The notes under the pieces are model-generated. The model did not search any database. It worked only from the letters and a program-made list of their open reading frames with translations, and was not told the DNA's origin. A program made the position numbers and the translations under genes. DNA of 64,000 nucleotides from Sitta carolinensis (Eukaryota; Chordata; Aves; Passeriformes; Sittidae): NCBI GenBank assembly GCA_032173965.1, contig JAVUNC010000006.1, forward strand, positions 41,139,870 through 41,203,869, written 5' to 3'. Positions 60,601-64,000 of this stretch are shown here, one piece after another. Within the stretch, counting starts at the first letter, position 1. Each line of letters begins with the position of its first letter.

Positions 60601-63600
60601 TGTACAGCATAAAATTGCTAGTTTCTAAACAAATCTGTGTGCTAAGTCTCTAGAAAAATATTTTGGAGTGACCTTTGCTAGTTCTGATGGAATTAAGGAA
60701 ATAACAACTTGTCTGCAACTGGTTTTAAAAACAACTGAAACATTTTTGAAAAATATTCCTGCTGGCAGTCTGTTACCATCCAAAAAGGTATGTTCAAGGT
60801 CTGTCACATATTTGAAGCAGAGCTCGAGTTTTTTTGTGGGTGGCAGCATATTACTCCCAAAATATTGGGAGTAATAGAGGTGGAACCTTGATGAGCTCTA
60901 AAATTCTATAATTTATTTAATTAAAAGGTACTGAAGTAGCGTTTATAGTGATCTGTAACTTTTCCATAATCTTTTATGTTTATGACAGCAAATGCAGCAA
61001 AATAACAAAGTGTATTACAGTTTAAAAGCTGACGTTCTACTTAATACTGAGAAAAAGGGTGTAGGTGGGCATGATGTTTCTTAAGTCCTGATGATCTGCA
61101 CCTTCTTGAACTGATCTTTCAAAACTAAGTTCTGGAAGGCAGGGTGGGAGTGCGACAGACTTTGTTTGCACTTAGATGTGTACAACAGCTCATGAGCACC
61201 TGGTGATCGTTCAGTAGGAAAATCCTGTTCTTTTATGTAACTGTATGATACCAAATTAAAGTCTCTTCTACTCCTCCTTCCTTGCTTACAAAGGAAGATA
61301 GGAAGGTAATAACCCCCCCACCCCCTTTTCCTCTGCATCACGTTAAATTGTATGACTTCTTTGATCTTTGCTATGGAAACAAAAATGCAGACTACTATAA
61401 AACTGTGATTTTATAGTTCTTTATAGAAGTACCAACTTCTTGCTGAAGTATGGTGTCTCTTGGAGTTACCAAAATCGGTGAATTTCTCAAAACAGTAGAC
61501 TGCATCTGTTTTTGATGTTTCCTAATGACCATTTTCTATTGGTCTGAACAGGCAGCTGAAACTGGCAGAAACCAGTATAGTAATACAATATGTGCCTTAG
61601 CACTTTGTTCGCTTTGACTGTAAGCAAGGACATTTTGTGCTTTTCTTTAATTGGCTATTAAAAAAGACTGACCAAAACTGAAGATGGAGCCTAGTAAGAA
61701 GCTTAGTATTTGTAGTGTGCTTTTCGAGCTAGTGGAAAATAACTGGTTTAGAAATCCTTCCAAAACACAAGTTTTTCCCCAGGTGTATGTATGGATACTA
61801 CACAGGATTAGGATGCCATTATGACTTTTAGCAAAAGATGATAAATAACTTTAATATAATTTTATTTAAATAGCGATCACTTTACTGACTTTCTTAAATA
61901 AAGATGAGCAGTGAGCTGAATGTCATGGAGTTGTATAACGCTGCAAATAGTAGCAAAAATCTACCATTGTGTTGAACTGTGATCAGATTTGTTGATGGTA
62001 ATAACTGTGCTGTGAATGGAAAAATAATTGGATCTTGTCATTAGTCAAGTTTTCAGGCAGAGAACTTTTCCATTGTCATTGTACTGCATGAAATGGCAGT
62101 CAAAAAGATGAAGTAAAAATGTGTAGGATGCTAGTAAGTAGTGTTCCATGTGTCCTGTACTTTGGTGGTCCTCTTAATGCCTACCTGCATCCTTCTGTAG
62201 CATTGGCTGGTGGTGTGAGTGGCACAAACCAAGACCTGTGTTTGATGTGAATATGCAGGTGATTTAAAACTGTTCTGAAGGCTGCATTTTGTCTCTTGAC
62301 TATCACAAATAAGTCACCAAGATCAAAAGATAAAGGCTTATTTATAGCATTGGCTGTGAAGACTACTTTTCACACCAGGTGGAGGTTTCTGCTACTTCCC
62401 TGTCATACCAGACTATCTCTTACAGCTTTTGAGGAAAGAAGAGCCCAAAATACTCTCAGTTGGGTGTGCCAATGTTTTAGGTTACCCTGCCAAGCTTATT
62501 CTTCAGTATGACCAGGCAACATCTTAGTAAGATCTGTAGAATATTGACCATATTCTAAGGCTCAGTTTATTTTAGTGTATCATCAGTACATTAGGCCTGT
62601 ATTTAAAATACGAAATAATGAATAGTTAGAATTTCAGACACTGTTGTAAATTCTATGTATTTGACTCCAGTATTTGTCAGACTTTATATGAGGCTCTTAG
62701 ATCTTGCTATCAAGTTGTTGTCCTGTAGAAAAAAGGTAGCAGGTGCAACACGGGATAGATTTCAGACAATCAGTGTGCTGTTTTTGAATACAGGAACTTC
62801 AAAACAGGTAAATTATGATTTATGGTAGATAATGATTATAGACAGCAACTCATACCTTCTAAAAAATGTAAAACTTGGCTACTTAATCCCTTCCCCCCCC
62901 TCCTCTTGGTAGAATATCGGGTTGTACTGTGGAGGTGGTGAACTGTACCAGAGCTTCCCTATGCTTTGACCATGCTAATCATATTGCATTTTCCTCTGAG
63001 TTGAAATACTAACACATGCTTTGTAAACCAGAAGAAATAAGGGTTTGTGGTAACTCATTTAATTGTGAGCTACAGATTAATAGGCATCTACTGTTTAGGA
63101 TTAATTTAACTTACGTGTCTATTTGTGGTGAAACTGGAGTTTCTGCCGTGTTAATTATCAATTGCAGACTAGCCCTTGCATGTTAGGAATAAATCTAATT
63201 TACAGCACATATAAATAAAAGAAATGGTCACCCAAAACTTAGTCAGCTACAAAAATAATAATCTTAATAGTAAATGCTACACAGCTACTTTAAAACTGCA
63301 GTCGTTTGCATACCTCTTCCTTGGTCTGTTTTAGGAATAGAAAAGTTGCAAGTCAGAAAACTGAACTAGGGAAAGGAAAAGTGACTGTCTAGTGCACTGT
63401 GCCGTGTTCAGCATCAGCTCAGAAGTTCTTCTTTCACTGCTTTTTGGGTATCCCATCTACAAGTTAAAATCCTATGTCATGGTAGACCGCTATCCCTTAC
63501 TGATGGGGAATATTAGAAAAGCTTCCCCTGCTTTGATACAACAGGAATTAGACACTGATTAGGGTGTGGGGAGCTTTTGCTTTTCCTGTCTGAAGTTTGT

Positions 63601-64000
63601 GATGCCTTGATTGAGGCAGGTTTGGGCTCCCATTTGTAACTCAGCTGATGTAAGTGCTCAGGCAGGTTTGTTAGTGGCTGTGTTCTACTTGGGCATTAAA
63701 TGCAGTGTTAAATGTTAAAAGGAATAAATATTTGATGTTTTTATCTGTGACACTTAACACACACGTTCCAAAGATTAAAAGTTGCGTGAAACCACTCCTA
63801 AATTTTCTTTGTGGTGGTGCTACAGGCCTGCTGATAATGCTCCTGTGCTGACTGAAAAGCAGTATTTGCTCTTATAGCTGATTTCAGCAGTTTTATATAT
63901 TCCCTTTTATGTATACTTCAGCTGCAGTTTCAGTAGTTCCATATGTGCCTGTATTCCAGGACAGGAGTAACTTTCCCAGCACAGGCTATGTGTTCCGTGT
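57534..64000 (+). other. FBXO33: FBXO33 intron 1 (continues past the window)
   Basis: No FBXO33 exon 2 sequence or other conserved coding stretch was recognised up to the right edge. Beyond the microsatellite at 57685-57851 the sequence is A+T-rich and apparently unique. Short C runs occur at 61315-61324 and 62894-62901. No mobile element was identifiable by eye. Confidence 0.6.
57685..57851. repeat. Layered TG-rich microsatellite (TGTGTC/TGTCTC units)
   Basis: About 165 bp made only of TG, TGTC and TGTCTC, beginning about 150 bp after the FBXO33 exon 1 donor. A higher-order unit TGTGTGTCTCTGTGTC recurs several times at 57775-57830. Purine/pyrimidine alternation makes it a Z-DNA candidate. 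Confidence 0.93.

Overview
The window looks like vertebrate nuclear DNA, almost certainly from a bird. Coding sequence is split into small exons with GT...AG introns, promoters sit in CpG islands, and the clearest mobile element is a CR1 LINE 3' end (26581-26994) with the usual ATTCTAT-type terminus. Genes are compact: four near-complete genes and the first exon of a fifth fit in 64 kb. The species cannot be named from the sequence. There is no bacterial, phage, CRISPR or operon content, and I found no previously undescribed system.

Layout, left to right. (1) 109-14633, plus strand: ENTPD5, an ER nucleoside diphosphatase; 13 coding exons join to a 428-residue protein. (2) 18257-27449, minus strand: COQ6, the mitochondrial FAD monooxygenase of coenzyme Q synthesis; 12 coding exons, tail-to-tail with ENTPD5. 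(3) 27766-35372, plus strand: FAM161B, a coiled-coil ciliary/microtubule-family protein; 8 coding exons, 553 residues, head-to-head with COQ6 across a roughly 0.3 kb CpG-island promoter with two CCAAT boxes. (4) about 53240-38231 (perhaps to 36.6 kb), minus strand: ZNF410, a five-C2H2-finger transcription factor; a noncoding first exon and nine recognised coding exons, with the C-terminal exon uncertain. (5) 57019-57533, plus strand: the first coding exon of FBXO33, an F-box protein. Its intron 1 runs off the right edge.

The order and relative orientation ENTPD5-COQ6-FAM161B-ZNF410 matches the human 14q24.3 block as I remember it. FBXO33 lies elsewhere on human chromosome 14 (14q21.1), and the expected PTGR2 neighbour of ZNF410 is not seen, so a synteny junction falls at about 53.5-56.2 kb. 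The genes do not form one pathway; they are unrelated housekeeping-type neighbours.

The most useful observations concern sequence integrity. COQ6 exon 5 and ZNF410 exon 7 each look one base short in a C/G run compared with the reading frame expected for the family. The putative last exon of ZNF410 also begins in a C run with a frame conflict. Homopolymer miscounting in the assembly is the simplest explanation, but COQ6 has an upstream splice acceptor that would restore the frame with nine or so extra residues. Other points are a short upstream ORF spanning the ZNF410 exon 1/2 junction, a GEKP-to-GVKP linker change in ZNF410, a 36-nt microexon in ENTPD5, two pairs of diverged dispersed repeats, and a layered TG-rich microsatellite beside the FBXO33 exon 1 donor.
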